A stretch of 64,000 nucleotides of DNA from Bowmanella denitrificans (GCF_039522935.1 NZ_BAAAEI010000010.1:186001-250000); one strand, 5' to 3'. Positions 50,082-59,329 are shown, counted from the first letter of the stretch. Made by a program: numbers and translations. The notes: generated by a model from the sequence alone, not told the origin.

Positions 50082-50759
50082 GTGACTAAATTTCTGAGTT
50101 TTCTGTTGATGGGACTGGTGAAAGTTTTAGCCCATATGTTTTATCGTGGTCAGCCAAACTGGTTAAGTAAAGAACAGGAATCATCACTGAAAGATGTCCG
50201 GCTGGTAGTTTTTCTGAATCATACCAGTCTGTTCGAGCCGTTGTTTATCCGCTTTGCTCCCTGGTCGTTTGTATGGCTAATTGCCCATAAAGTTATCGTG
50301 CCAGGCGCGGATGTTACCCTCGACAGACCCTTGGCCGGCACGTTGCTGAAGACCTTACTGCCGGGTGTGATCCCTATTACCCGCAAGGCTGATGAGTCAT
50401 GGGAGCATTTTCTGTCTCTGGTCAATACCGATGTGATTACTGCCATCCTGCCGGAAGGCAGAATGAAAAGGCGTAATGGCCTGGACAAGGACGGTAAACC
50501 GATGAGTGTCCGAGGTGGAGTGGCGGATATTTTGGCGCGGCTTGATAACGGCAAAATGCTGTTTCTTTACAGTGGCGGGCTGCATCATATTCAATGCCCC
50601 GGCGAGAAGTTGCCAAGGCTGTTTAAAACGCTGACCGCTAATTTGCAGATTGTGGATATTCAAGCATACAAACAAACAGTCAACCAGCGCAGTGAAGTCA
50701 ATTTTAAGGCCAAAGTGATGGCGGATATGAACGCCCGGCTGGACGCCTTTGTACCCTGA
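50082..50759 (+). CDS. Divergent PlsC-like acyltransferase
   Basis: 225 residues from GTG 50082 (AAAGGAG nine bases upstream; the ATG at 50080 runs into a stop). The acyltransferase motif is FLNHTSLFEPLFIRF: His47 is followed four residues later by Glu52 rather than the Asp of the usual HX4D. ITAILPEGRMKRRNG replaces the usual FPEGTRS, keeping Pro-Glu-Gly. It has one possible TM at the N-terminus. It may make or remodel phospholipid or other acyl esters, but the changed catalytic acid leaves the activity uncertain. The orphan MCP gene follows 92 bases downstream. Confidence 0.75.
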   Translation: MTKFLSFLLMGLVKVLAHMFYRGQPNWLSKEQESSLKDVRLVVFLNHTSLFEPLFIRFAPWSFVWLIAHKVIVPGADVTLDRPLAGTLLKTLLPGVIPITRKADESWEHFLSLVNTDVITAILPEGRMKRRNGLDKDGKPMSVRGGVADILARLDNGKMLFLYSGGLHHIQCPGEKLPRLFKTLTANLQIVDIQAYKQTVNQRSEVNFKAKVMADMNARLDAFVP

Positions 50760-50851
50760 AAATTAGCAAACTCGCTAAATAGATTAAGTTTTCTACACTT
50801 TTGACAGGATAACTTGTCGATGGAATTGGCAAACTTAATCTGGAGGTTCGC

Positions 50852-52804
50852 GTGTTTTCTAAACTTACGTTGCGTCAGCAGTTGGCCAGCGGTTTTATGA
50901 TTTTGGTTGCCATTATTTTTGTTGTTGTGGCATTGGCCTATGTGGCTCTGTCAAAAGGTAACAATAATCTTGAGACCTATCGGCAACTGAATATCGACCG
51001 CTCGGTAGTCCAGGATATGACGATTTCGTTGATGGAAATGCGCATATCGGTGATTAATTTTCTCAAGCAGCCCAGCGAGACCAATCTCAATGCCATTGCT
51101 GATACGGTAAAGTTGCTAAATGAAGAAGCAACTAATACCCGGCAACAATTGCATAGGCCTGAATTTACCAGTGCGGTAGATAACATTGTCACCGCCATAT
51201 CTCAGTATCAGGACGTATTCAACCAGGTCGAAGTGTTGTTTCGACAGCGCAACAAGCAGGTTATTGTTATGGATAGTGTAGGACCTCAGGCATTAGGCAG
51301 CTTGCACGACCTTCTGCGGCTTAGTCAGCAAATTGATGACCGGGAAGTTGGATTTAAAGTGGCATTGGCTTTGGAGCATCTTATGCAGGCACGGCTGGCT
51401 GCAAATAAATATATCAAAACGAATAATGTCGAAGACGCCCGGCAGGCGAATCAGGCGCTTTCAGACCTTCAGATGAAATTAACCACGCTGTCTGGCATAA
51501 GCAGCGCTCAAGGCAAAGCTCTGGTCCAGCAATGTCAGCAACTGACCAGCGAGTATGAAAGAGCCTTTGTCAGCTTGCATGAAATTATCAATAAGCGGAA
51601 CCAACTAATCGATGGGCAGTTAAATCAAATAGGCCCAAAGGTATTGGCAGAACTTAAAGGTGTTGCTGACCTTATTGAAACCGAAGAGCGAGATACCGGA
51701 CAGCAGGCGATTGCATATAACAAAAAAGTGGAGTGGGAGGCCATCATGCTTGCCGTTGCATCGGTGGTAATTGCCAGTTCAGTCACCTTTGTGGTCAGTA
51801 ACCTGGTGATTCGCCCCATTGGCGGCGAACCAAGAGATATTGAAGCCATCGTCAGGAAAGTCGCATCAGGGGATTTTACTTTGGCCAAAACATCAAGTTC
51901 TAAACCCCTGACCGGCATCTATGCGTCTACTATGCAAATGGTGGAACAACTTTCCGGGCTAATTAAACAGATTAATGCGGCCAGTGACGAGCTGACTGTC
52001 GCGGCACAGGGCTTGTCACAGGTCACTCGCCAGACGGCGGATAATTCAGAAAATCAGATGCATATGTTAACGCAAACAGCCACGGCCATGGAGGAAATGA
52101 CAACGACCGTACAGGAAATTACCCGAAGTGCGCACAATGCAGCAGATGCGGCAAGAGAAGCCGATCACCAGGCGCAATTGGGGCAACAAGTGGTGGCCAC
52201 CACCGGGCAAAACATTAACAAGTTGGTAGGGAACATTCGTTCTGTCAGTGAAATGATAACGGGTCTTGAGCAGGAAGCAGAAAACGTTGGCGGCATATTG
52301 GGGGTCATAGGTGGCATTGCAGAGCAAACCAACCTGCTGGCGCTGAATGCAGCTATAGAGGCAGCGAGAGCTGGAGAGCAGGGGCGGGGCTTTGCTGTGG
52401 TGGCCGATGAAGTTCGCACACTGGCCAGTCGCACCCAGGACAGCACCGAAGAAATACAGAAGAAGTTGTCCAGTTTGCAGAACCAGACCAAGCGCTCGGT
52501 TGAGTCCATGCTCAAAACCACCCACGAAGCCGAACAAACGGCTACTGCCGCGCTGGAAACCAATAGTGCGCTGGAAAACATCATTGCTGCCATAGGAACC
52601 ATCAATGATATGAATCACCAGATTGCCAGTTCATCGGAAGAACAAAACCTGGTTGCTGAGCAAATCAACCGCAGTGTTGGAGATATTAATCTGATCGCCA
52701 AAGGCACTGCCGAAGAAGCCAGTGATACTGTGCAATCCTCAAATAACCTGTATGAGCTTGCCAAGCATCTGAAACAGAGCTGTGAGCGATTTAAAGTGGC
52801 TTAG
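50852..52804 (+). CDS. Methyl-accepting chemotaxis protein (orphan)
   Basis: 650 residues from GTG 50852 with GGAGG upstream. TM1 (~10-30), a large helical periplasmic domain (~31-295, a 4-helix or helical bimodular type), TM2 (~297-320), HAMP with IRPIGGEPRDIEAIVRKVAS, then the signalling domain with tip IAEQTNLLALNAAIEAARAG (~486) and RGFAVVADEVRTLASRT. The end, HLKQSCERFKVA, has no xWxxF pentapeptide. The GGEP-HAMP type is common among Vibrio and Shewanella receptors for the flagellar array. It probably signals to a CheA encoded elsewhere. The ligand is unknown. Confidence 0.93.
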   Translation: MFSKLTLRQQLASGFMILVAIIFVVVALAYVALSKGNNNLETYRQLNIDRSVVQDMTISLMEMRISVINFLKQPSETNLNAIADTVKLLNEEATNTRQQLHRPEFTSAVDNIVTAISQYQDVFNQVEVLFRQRNKQVIVMDSVGPQALGSLHDLLRLSQQIDDREVGFKVALALEHLMQARLAANKYIKTNNVEDARQANQALSDLQMKLTTLSGISSAQGKALVQQCQQLTSEYERAFVSLHEIINKRNQLIDGQLNQIGPKVLAELKGVADLIETEERDTGQQAIAYNKKVEWEAIMLAVASVVIASSVTFVVSNLVIRPIGGEPRDIEAIVRKVASGDFTLAKTSSSKPLTGIYASTMQMVEQLSGLIKQINAASDELTVAAQGLSQVTRQTADNSENQMHMLTQTATAMEEMTTTVQEITRSAHNAADAAREADHQAQLGQQVVATTGQNINKLVGNIRSVSEMITGLEQEAENVGGILGVIGGIAEQTNLLALNAAIEAARAGEQGRGFAVVADEVRTLASRTQDSTEEIQKKLSSLQNQTKRSVESMLKTTHEAEQTATAALETNSALENIIAAIGTINDMNHQIASSSEEQNLVAEQINRSVGDINLIAKGTAEEASDTVQSSNNLYELAKHLKQSCERFKVA

Positions 52805-52817
52805 TCAGGCGTTAAGC

Positions 52818-52850
52818 AAGAAAGCCGCTTTAACGCGGCTTTCTTTTCCT
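52818..52850 (+). terminator. Terminator after the orphan MCP
   Basis: An 11-bp stem AAGAAAGCCGC (52818-52828) / GCGGCTTTCTT (52835-52845) with a 6-base loop, followed by a T-rich end. It may also work for the convergent aminotransferase gene. Confidence 0.88.
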
Positions 52851-52864
52851 GGTTGGCGGTCTGA

Positions 52865-54052
52865 TTACAGAACTGCAACCAGCGCTTCGGCAATATAGTC
52901 AACATTCTGGTGACTGATACCGGCAATATTGACCCGGCTGGAATCAACAAAATAGATGGCATTGTCACTACGCATTTTTTTTACCTGTTCAGGGCTGATA
53001 CACAGGTAACTGAACATGCCTTTCTGGCGGGTGATAAAGTCAAAGTCCCTACCACTTTTTTCTTTGATTTTGTCGGCCAGCAAGCGGCGTAACTGCTGCA
53101 TACGCTCGCGCATTTCGGTGACTTCACCCAGCCACTGAGCTTTCAGCTCTTCACTGTTAAGAATAATATCTACCAGTGCACCACCGTAGGAAGGTGGCAT
53201 CGAGTAGATAGCCCGGGCGATAGATTGGATCTGGCTTTGCAGAGCATTACGCACCTGATTATTGGCGCAAATCATGGCGGCCAGACCAACGCGCTCACGA
53301 TACAAGCCAAAATTTTTCGAGCAGGATGCCGCAACAATCACTTCCGGCAGGTTGTCGGCCAGCAGGCGCAAACCGTAGACGTCTTCTTCTACACCATCAC
53401 CAAAGCCCTGATAGGCAATATCCAAAAACGGCAGAAACTCTCGCTGCTGGGCCAGTTCCAATACTTTGTGCCATTGCTCTTTAGTCAGGTCTGCACCGGT
53501 CGGATTGTGACAGCAGCCGTGCAGTAGCACCACATCGCCCTTGCTGACCTGGGCCAGACAAGCCGCCATTTCATCGAACTTTATGCCGGCTTGTTCTTTG
53601 TCGAAGTAGGGGTAGGTTTTAATTTTCAGGCCGGCACTACCAATCAGTGGAATATGGTTGGCCCAGGTGGGGTCGCTGACCCACACGGTTAAATCACCGT
53701 TTGCACGCTTCAGCAGCTCAGACAGAATACGCAAAGAACCGCATCCGCCTGGCGCCTGAACGGCGGCGACACGCTGTTCGATGAGGGTTTTGTGGCCTTT
53801 ACCTAACAGCAGTTCCAGCATACCGTCGATAAAACCTTGCACACCTTGCGGGCTGATGTAGGTTTTGGAATCCTCGTTGGCCAGCAGAATATTCTGTGCC
53901 TTAGCAACGGCGTGCAGAATTGGCGTACGGCCCTGTTCGTCTTTATAAACGCCTACACCCAGGTCAACCTTCTTGGGGTTGGCATCCTGTTTGAACGCGG
54001 CGGACAGGCCAAGGATTGGATCGGCAGGTAACTGCTCTAGCACTTCTAACAT
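52865..54052 (-). CDS. Aromatic/aspartate amino acid aminotransferase
   Basis: 395 residues from ATG 54052 (GAGGG six bases upstream). It is a class I PLP aminotransferase of subgroup I-alpha: PLP-lysine Lys246 in ASCSKNFGLYRERVG, VLLHGCCHNPTGADLTKEQW and FLDIAYQGFGDG. Length and motifs are close to both AspC and TyrB of E. coli. It transfers amino groups between aspartate or aromatic amino acids and 2-oxoglutarate. I cannot tell which substrate is preferred. It is alone on its transcript, with the NRDE gene following after 90 bases on the same strand. Confidence 0.93.
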   Translation of the reverse strand: MLEVLEQLPADPILGLSAAFKQDANPKKVDLGVGVYKDEQGRTPILHAVAKAQNILLANEDSKTYISPQGVQGFIDGMLELLLGKGHKTLIEQRVAAVQAPGGCGSLRILSELLKRANGDLTVWVSDPTWANHIPLIGSAGLKIKTYPYFDKEQAGIKFDEMAACLAQVSKGDVVLLHGCCHNPTGADLTKEQWHKVLELAQQREFLPFLDIAYQGFGDGVEEDVYGLRLLADNLPEVIVAASCSKNFGLYRERVGLAAMICANNQVRNALQSQIQSIARAIYSMPPSYGGALVDIILNSEELKAQWLGEVTEMRERMQQLRRLLADKIKEKSGRDFDFITRQKGMFSYLCISPEQVKKMRSDNAIYFVDSSRVNIAGISHQNVDYIAEALVAVL

Positions 54053-54154
54053 GGTTTCCCTCAACTAATTATGTGCGGTTGGTATGGTGCGCAAACGGCG
54101 TCCTATTATGACAGCAGTACGACAAAATTCGAGTGCCGTTTTAGACAATAATGG

Positions 54155-54925
54155 TTATAGATATTCGCGAAGTGGAAAGTGAAAGCTGACATCTTTGTAA
54201 ACAACCCCTGACGCAGAAAAACTGCGCTCATACCAGGATGCCTGAGCATGTTTGTTGACCATCAGTAAGGTTGATGTGCGGGTTCCGTATTGCTCTGACT
54301 GAATAAAAATGGCCGACAGGCGTTTTTCCCATTCTTTTGCCACACCGGTGCTGGGCAAAAGATGGTCTTCGGCGGGCACATCGTCTTTTAGCAAGGAAAA
54401 CAGGATTTCTGTATTCGTCTGCCCTTGCTGGCAGAACTGCGTCAGGCGCGCCACCCCTTTACTGGTTTTAGGCCAGGGGCTGTGGATGTCGGCGTTGGAC
54501 AGCCCGTATATCCCGTCGGTAAGCATCGTCAGCTCATCGCGTTTGTTATTGTAAACGGCCAGATTCTGCCAGTTGCCAAACAGCAGGTTGTAGCCATTGT
54601 AAGCCGTTTTGCTTCGCTTTAAGGCCGCGGCGTAATCCTGTGGCGTGGTATTTGTCAGATAGCCGCTGACAAGGTGGCCACGACTTGGGCTATTTGCCTT
54701 GTGTTGCGATGGTTCGCGGATATTGGTCAGGGCGGCGACCCGGCCATCCTCACTTACCCCCATCCAGGTTCCGCCAGCCTGCAGATCCTTGCCAGCCAGA
54801 ATGCCTGGGGCAGCGGGCCAAAAACCCGATGGGGTGGTGGGCCTGGCATGAAACTCATCACGATTAGCCGCGATCAGCAGCGGAAACTCGGGATGAGCCC
54901 TCAAAGCTACAAACAGGATGCACAT
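54155..54925 (-). CDS. NRDE/TANGO2 family protein
   Basis: A 256-residue protein of the NRDE (TANGO2) family. MCILFVALRAHPEFPLLIAA has the invariant Met-Cys start, NRDEFHARP gives the family its name, and AGGTWMGVSEDGRVAALTN and GIYGLSNADIHSPWPK follow. The Cys2 resembles an Ntn-hydrolase nucleophile, but no reaction has been settled for bacterial members; eukaryotic TANGO2 is linked to heme or lipid handling. It is three bases after the FHA gene, so probably in one operon with it and the protease. Confidence 0.9.
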   Translation of the reverse strand: MCILFVALRAHPEFPLLIAANRDEFHARPTTPSGFWPAAPGILAGKDLQAGGTWMGVSEDGRVAALTNIREPSQHKANSPSRGHLVSGYLTNTTPQDYAAALKRSKTAYNGYNLLFGNWQNLAVYNNKRDELTMLTDGIYGLSNADIHSPWPKTSKGVARLTQFCQQGQTNTEILFSLLKDDVPAEDHLLPSTGVAKEWEKRLSAIFIQSEQYGTRTSTLLMVNKHAQASWYERSFSASGVVYKDVSFHFPLREYL

Positions 54926-54928
54926 AGC

Positions 54929-55888
54929 CTATTTCTTTGTTCTGTTGGCGGCTGAATCTGCATAGCTGCCTTGCAAGCTTTGGATAAATTGATCGGTTGT
55001 CATGCCATCGTCCAGTGCATAGCTATCGGGTAACAAAATAAACTGGTAGACGGGCCTGGGGGTAAACTCCGCTTGTTTAATCTGCTGCCAACCCATAATG
55101 CAAGACAGCAGAATCAAGCTGCAACCCAGGGCAATACGATTGCGTTTGTAGGTCGGTTGGTGAAAGGCAATTAGCAATGTTAACCAAAATAGCACAAACA
55201 GCAGCAGCGCCAATACGCTTAGTTCCACCAGGTTCCAGGCAGGTAGCTGCGGATAGTTAAACTGAATCCATTGATTTATCAGTGATAGCCCCATGCCGAT
55301 TAATACCATGATTAAAGCGATGGAATACTGGCTGGCCAGCCTGGCATCCTGCTTCTGCAGCCTGGATAACATGCCAAACAGCAGGGGCCATGCCGACAGA
55401 ATTAGGAAATCACTGATCAGCCGCGGCAGCATTTTGCCCAGTTCAAATTCGACAAAGGTATTCAAATAGGTCTGATAGGTCAGCGCTAATGCGTAAACAA
55501 AGCCCAGCAGCAACGCAAATCGCCAATGAGAAAGAAAGTTCAGCCTGGATTCAATCACACTCAGGCGTAGCGCAGGATCTACCTGCTCTGCACTGTCAAA
55601 TATACGCAGGCGGGTTTTACCAAGGACAATCACATCCTGTTTAGTGACAGCCGATTGCGTTGTGGCCAGTCCGTTTACCCGCAACCCGTTAACGCTCTGC
55701 TTGTCACTGATCCGTATCTGGCCGCTATCCAGGTCCTGTTCAATCAGCACATGATCTGCGCATACATAAGGATCGTCCAGACGAATATCGTTGTCATAGC
55801 CACGACCAATGCTGATTTGCTGTTGGTCAAAGCGAAAGTGTTTGACCTGACGGTTATTGCCCCCCAGTTTTTCAACAATTATTGCCAT
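54929..55888 (-). CDS. FHA-domain membrane protein
   Basis: 319 residues. The N-terminal FHA domain (~10-100) has ISIGRGYDNDIRL, ADHVLIEQD and SVNGLRVNG, which are the phosphothreonine-binding loop residues. About six hydrophobic segments follow (~125-290), then a short soluble tail. No enzyme motif is seen in the membrane part. FHA domains bind phosphothreonine, but no Ser/Thr kinase is present here, though the binding partner could be encoded elsewhere. The 5' end is overlapped by the end of the protease gene by ten bases, so they are coupled. Function unknown. Confidence 0.85.
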   Translation of the reverse strand: MAIIVEKLGGNNRQVKHFRFDQQQISIGRGYDNDIRLDDPYVCADHVLIEQDLDSGQIRISDKQSVNGLRVNGLATTQSAVTKQDVIVLGKTRLRIFDSAEQVDPALRLSVIESRLNFLSHWRFALLLGFVYALALTYQTYLNTFVEFELGKMLPRLISDFLILSAWPLLFGMLSRLQKQDARLASQYSIALIMVLIGMGLSLINQWIQFNYPQLPAWNLVELSVLALLLFVLFWLTLLIAFHQPTYKRNRIALGCSLILLSCIMGWQQIKQAEFTPRPVYQFILLPDSYALDDGMTTDQFIQSLQGSYADSAANRTKK

Positions 55889-57144
55889 GCCAATGCCTCC
55901 ACAAAACGTTGCGTAAAGGCCTGACTCATTTGCTGAGTAACACCGGCCAGGGTGAAATGACTGATCAGACCCTGATTGGCCTGATCGTAACTGGCACCGA
56001 GAATTAACACGTCATATAACTGGTCAAAGTCTTTATAGGCACGAGTACAAAAAACAAATCTCAGCTTCATGTTATGGCTATTGGCCATACGCTGTTGCTG
56101 GCAACTGTAGTTGGTCACATTCTCCTTGCCGGCATTATTGCCCGGCCCGGCGCTTTGCATACCTTGCTCATAAAGGTTGTAAAAGGTCGCGGAAGACAGC
56201 TTGTCGGAGGTCAGCCATTCATATTCAAGTTCCAGCGTACCGGTACGTAAACGCTGATGCAGGTAGATTTCTTCATCCAAACGGCAGCGCTTTTGCACGG
56301 TCAGGTAGCGGGCATTTTTGTCATTCGCGTTGGAATCGCCCCAGCAGGGCAGGAAGCTCACCACTTCGCCCGCCACTTGGGCTTGTCCAAGGGTGGCAAT
56401 GGGCCAGGGGTTTTCCACAAAAGGTGTTAATAAACGTTGTTGGTTATCTATTAATTGGCGCTGGATTTCCGCCATGAAATCATCAGGTGTTGGATCAACC
56501 GCCCTATTTACCAAAGCCTGCAGGGGGGCCAGCGGCACCAGAAAGCCAATCTGGTTACCTGCCGTCGCTACGTTAACGCCCACCACCTGACCATAAGCAT
56601 TGACGGTTGGGCCGCCACTCATACCTGGATTAATGGAACCGGTAAAATGGATCTTTTGGTTAAAACTGCTTTTTTTCAGACCATTGTATGTTCCGGGTAC
56701 CACTATCATACCCAAATCATGGGGGTTACCCAGTGAAAAGATATTATCTCCCTGGGCCGGCAGATTTTCACCCAGGACAAAGAAGGGAGCATTTGCCGTT
56801 TCTCTTTGCACCAGTGCCAGGTCATTAACCACGTCAATATGCAGTAACTTTAAGGTGCCGGTTTCACCTTCGTGGGTAAGGTATTCAATGCGGTATTTTT
56901 TGGGATAAAACACAGAATCCGAGATAACGTGGTAATTGGTGACAATCAATCCATCCGCACTGACCTGAAATCCTGAACCGATAGAGGATTTATTGCCTGA
57001 CTCCACTTCAATCATTCTAATTTGAAACAAAGCCGGTTGATAATGTCCGAAAACATCCTTGGCATTTTCCTGTGCCGCCAGCGATGCATTGCTCAGACAA
57101 CAGAGCAGGGGGATGAAAATCCTGAATAAAGACATCAACTTCAT
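55879..57144 (-). CDS. Secreted S1C-type trypsin-like serine protease
   Basis: 421 residues. Signal peptide MKLMSLFRIFIPLLCCLSN up to LAA. The protease domain (~30-230) has the triad His72 in IVTNYHVISD, Asp108 in VVNDLALVQRE and Ser176 in GMSGGPTVN, with GSGFQVSADGLIV typical of HtrA/DegP relatives. There is no PDZ; the C-terminal ~190 residues are of an unknown type with several Cys (SFLPCWGD, QKRCRLDEE, VTNYSCQQQ, RFVFCTRAY). It is periplasmic and the first gene of the protease-FHA-NRDE set. The C-terminal part may sense or bind a substrate. Confidence 0.87.
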   Translation of the reverse strand: MKLMSLFRIFIPLLCCLSNASLAAQENAKDVFGHYQPALFQIRMIEVESGNKSSIGSGFQVSADGLIVTNYHVISDSVFYPKKYRIEYLTHEGETGTLKLLHIDVVNDLALVQRETANAPFFVLGENLPAQGDNIFSLGNPHDLGMIVVPGTYNGLKKSSFNQKIHFTGSINPGMSGGPTVNAYGQVVGVNVATAGNQIGFLVPLAPLQALVNRAVDPTPDDFMAEIQRQLIDNQQRLLTPFVENPWPIATLGQAQVAGEVVSFLPCWGDSNANDKNARYLTVQKRCRLDEEIYLHQRLRTGTLELEYEWLTSDKLSSATFYNLYEQGMQSAGPGNNAGKENVTNYSCQQQRMANSHNMKLRFVFCTRAYKDFDQLYDVLILGASYDQANQGLISHFTLAGVTQQMSQAFTQRFVEALAWQ

Positions 57145-57282
57145 TGTGATACCAGAAAGAAACGAATAGCCTCATTCTGCCTCAGGCTACTGGGCTTTGC
57201 CACGCTTATCCGCGATCAAATCTCCTCGACAAGCGAGTTTGCCTCAGGGATCATGGGGTAGGTGTAATGACAATTTGGTTTT

Positions 57283-57876
57283 ATGCAAGATTCACTGAAT
57301 ATGCCGGAAATCGGCAACAATGTCCCAAGAATTGGTGGTAACTTTACGTTTTGGCTTGGCTGTAAAGTACTGAAACTCAAAGGCTGGAAAATGGAAGGGC
57401 AATTTCCAAACCTGGGCAAGATGGTAGCCTGTGTGGCACCGCATACATCAAACTGGGACTTTGTGGTGGCACTGGGCACGGCCTTTGCCCTGCGCTTAAG
57501 GATTTCCTTCCTCGGCAAGCATAGCTTGTTTAAAGGAGCGCTGGGTTGGTGGATGCGCAAAATTGGTGGTATTGCGGTTGATCGCAGTGCCCCGCAAGGC
57601 TTGGTCCAACAGGTCGCTGATGTCTTTGCCCGCCAGAATATGGTGTTGGGCGTGGCGCCGGAAGGCACGCGTAAAAAGGTGGAGCACTGGAAGTCCGGCT
57701 TTTTACATATAGCTCGCGCAGCCAATGTTCCGGTGCTGTTGGTCTATCTTGATTATAAGAAAAAAGTAATTGGATTTGGTCCTTTGCTTGAAATCGGCGA
57801 TGATATAGCCGTAGAGATGGCTAAAATCCGAGAGTTTTATGCCACCGTTCATGCCAGGCATCCAGATATGGCGTAA
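57283..57876 (+). CDS. 1-acyl-sn-glycerol-3-phosphate acyltransferase family protein
   Basis: A 197-residue PlsC-like acyltransferase with a complete catalytic motif: His54-X4-Asp59 in ACVAPHTSNWDFVVA, and LGVAPEGTRKKVE (motif III). GGIAVDRSAPQG matches the substrate-binding region. It transfers acyl chains to lysophosphatidic acid or similar acceptors. There is no clear TM. ATG 57301 is an alternative start. It is divergent from the protease gene, and the gamma-synthase family gene follows after 71 bases. The larger PlsC-like protein at 50082 lacks the Asp, so this is the more standard of the two. Confidence 0.88.
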   Translation: MQDSLNMPEIGNNVPRIGGNFTFWLGCKVLKLKGWKMEGQFPNLGKMVACVAPHTSNWDFVVALGTAFALRLRISFLGKHSLFKGALGWWMRKIGGIAVDRSAPQGLVQQVADVFARQNMVLGVAPEGTRKKVEHWKSGFLHIARAANVPVLLVYLDYKKKVIGFGPLLEIGDDIAVEMAKIREFYATVHARHPDMA

Positions 57877-57947
57877 CGACAGCACAATTTTTACGGGCGG
57901 CATGGTCGCCCGCAAATGGCCTGAACAGGCCTATGACGAGGTGAGTT

Positions 57948-59186
57948 TTGGAGTTTAAAGGTTTTACTACCAGGTTGGTGCATGCTGACAGGCTGATTAA
58001 CCAACCGCAGGATGGAGCGGTGCATCAGGCAACCAGTAACTCGGTGTTGTTTGAGTACCAGCGGGTTGAAGACTTGGTGGATGTGTTCCAGGGGCGCAAC
58101 AACGGTCATGCATATTCGCGCCAATCTTCGGCATCCATTAACGCCCTGCAGAATATGTTGAGTCAATTAGAAGGTGGTGTCGGCGCACTGACCTTTGCGA
58201 CAGGCATGGCTGCCATCACCACGACTATGCTGGCGCTGTTTAAGCAGGGCGATCATCTGATTTTCAGCCAGTTTTTGTTTGGTAATACCAACAGCTTCGC
58301 CCATACACTGCGGGGCTTGGGCATTGATGTCACCTTAGTGGATACAACCAATCTGGCCAATGTGGAAGCGGCCATTCAACCCAATACCCGCGCCGTGTAC
58401 CTGGAAACTATTGCCAATCCTGTGACTCAGGTGCCGGATTTAAAAGGCATTGGTAAGTTGTGTGAAAAGCATGGCCTGTTGTATCTGGTTGACAATACCA
58501 TGACCCCTGCCAATCTGTTTGACGCCAAGTCGGTTAAAGCCTCCATGCTGGTTGGCTCGTTAACTAAGTACATAGCCGGACATGGCCATGTGCTGGGCGG
58601 TGCAGTGGTGGACACCGGGTTGTTTGACTGGCAGACGTTCCCTAATATCAATGAGTCATACAAATCCCAGCCAGCACATATGTGGGGATTACTGCAGGTT
58701 AAGAAGAAAGGTCTGCGCGATATGGGCGGTTGTCTGACTCCTGATTCCGCACATCTGATATCCATCGGCATGGAAACCCTGGCACTGCGTATGGATAAAA
58801 TCTGTAAAAACGCACTGACCCTGGCCACTTATCTGGCCAGCCATGCCAAGGTGGAAAAGGTGTATTATCCTGGCCTGAGCGACCATCCCCAACATCATCT
58901 GGCCGGTGACCTGTTTGCGCAATATGGCGGCATATTAAGCCTTGATCTAAAAGAAGGTACCGATTGTTTCGCATTCTTAAATGACCTGAAACTGGTGTTA
59001 AATGCTACGCACTTGGGGGATACCCGTACTCTGGCGATTCCGGTCGCCCATACCATTTATTTTGAAATGGGCGCGGAGCAAAGGGCCAAAGCCGGGATCA
59101 GCGACAATATGATTCGTCTCAGCGTCGGTATTGAAGATATTGACGATATTATCGCCGACTTCGAGCAAGCGCTGGATAAACTCTGA
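57948..59186 (+). CDS. Cystathionine gamma-synthase/lyase family PLP enzyme
   Basis: 412 residues from TTG 57948 (GAGGTG nearby upstream). Trans-sulfuration family: AYSRQSSASINALQNMLSQL, FATGMAAITTTML, YLVDNTMTPANLFDA and the PLP-lysine Lys207 in MLVGSLTKYIAGHGHVLGGA, followed by GGCLTPDSAHLISIGMETLA. The family includes cystathionine gamma-synthase, cystathionine lyases, methionine gamma-lyase and O-acetylhomoserine sulfhydrylases, which cannot be told apart reliably by eye. It is a lone gene followed by an intergenic repeat region. Confidence 0.9.
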   Translation: MEFKGFTTRLVHADRLINQPQDGAVHQATSNSVLFEYQRVEDLVDVFQGRNNGHAYSRQSSASINALQNMLSQLEGGVGALTFATGMAAITTTMLALFKQGDHLIFSQFLFGNTNSFAHTLRGLGIDVTLVDTTNLANVEAAIQPNTRAVYLETIANPVTQVPDLKGIGKLCEKHGLLYLVDNTMTPANLFDAKSVKASMLVGSLTKYIAGHGHVLGGAVVDTGLFDWQTFPNINESYKSQPAHMWGLLQVKKKGLRDMGGCLTPDSAHLISIGMETLALRMDKICKNALTLATYLASHAKVEKVYYPGLSDHPQHHLAGDLFAQYGGILSLDLKEGTDCFAFLNDLKLVLNATHLGDTRTLAIPVAHTIYFEMGAEQRAKAGISDNMIRLSVGIEDIDDIIADFEQALDKL

Positions 59187-59255
59187 CAGTGACTCTGACG
59201 ACCAGCTATTGAAGGCTGATTGAAGGTCAGTTCGAACCATAAACCTGATAACCCA

Positions 59256-59278
59256 AAGGCGCGTATCTCGCGCCTTTG
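59256..59278 (+). terminator. Probable terminator after the gamma-synthase family gene
   Basis: AAAGGCGCG (59256-59264) pairs with CGCGCCTTT (59270-59278), with a 5-base loop TATCT. It is followed by GTTATG rather than a strong U tract, so it may be weak or bidirectional. It lies 70 bases after the stop codon. Confidence 0.55.
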
Positions 59279-59280
59279 TT

Positions 59281-59298
59281 ATGTCCAGGGATGGACGG
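59281..59298 (+). repeat. Intergenic repeat copy 1
   Basis: ATGTCCAGGGATGGACGG. The core GTCCAGGGATGGAC is a near-palindrome (GTCC / GGAC arms). Confidence 0.8.
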
Positions 59299-59329
59299 TA
59301 TGCCGATGTGGCAGGAGCATTCATCGGCG

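Noticed and set aside
57894..57912. Hairpin CGGGCG/CGCCCG after the acyltransferase gene
   Set aside because: No U tract on either strand and only a 6-bp stem; it may be a chance or weak structure.
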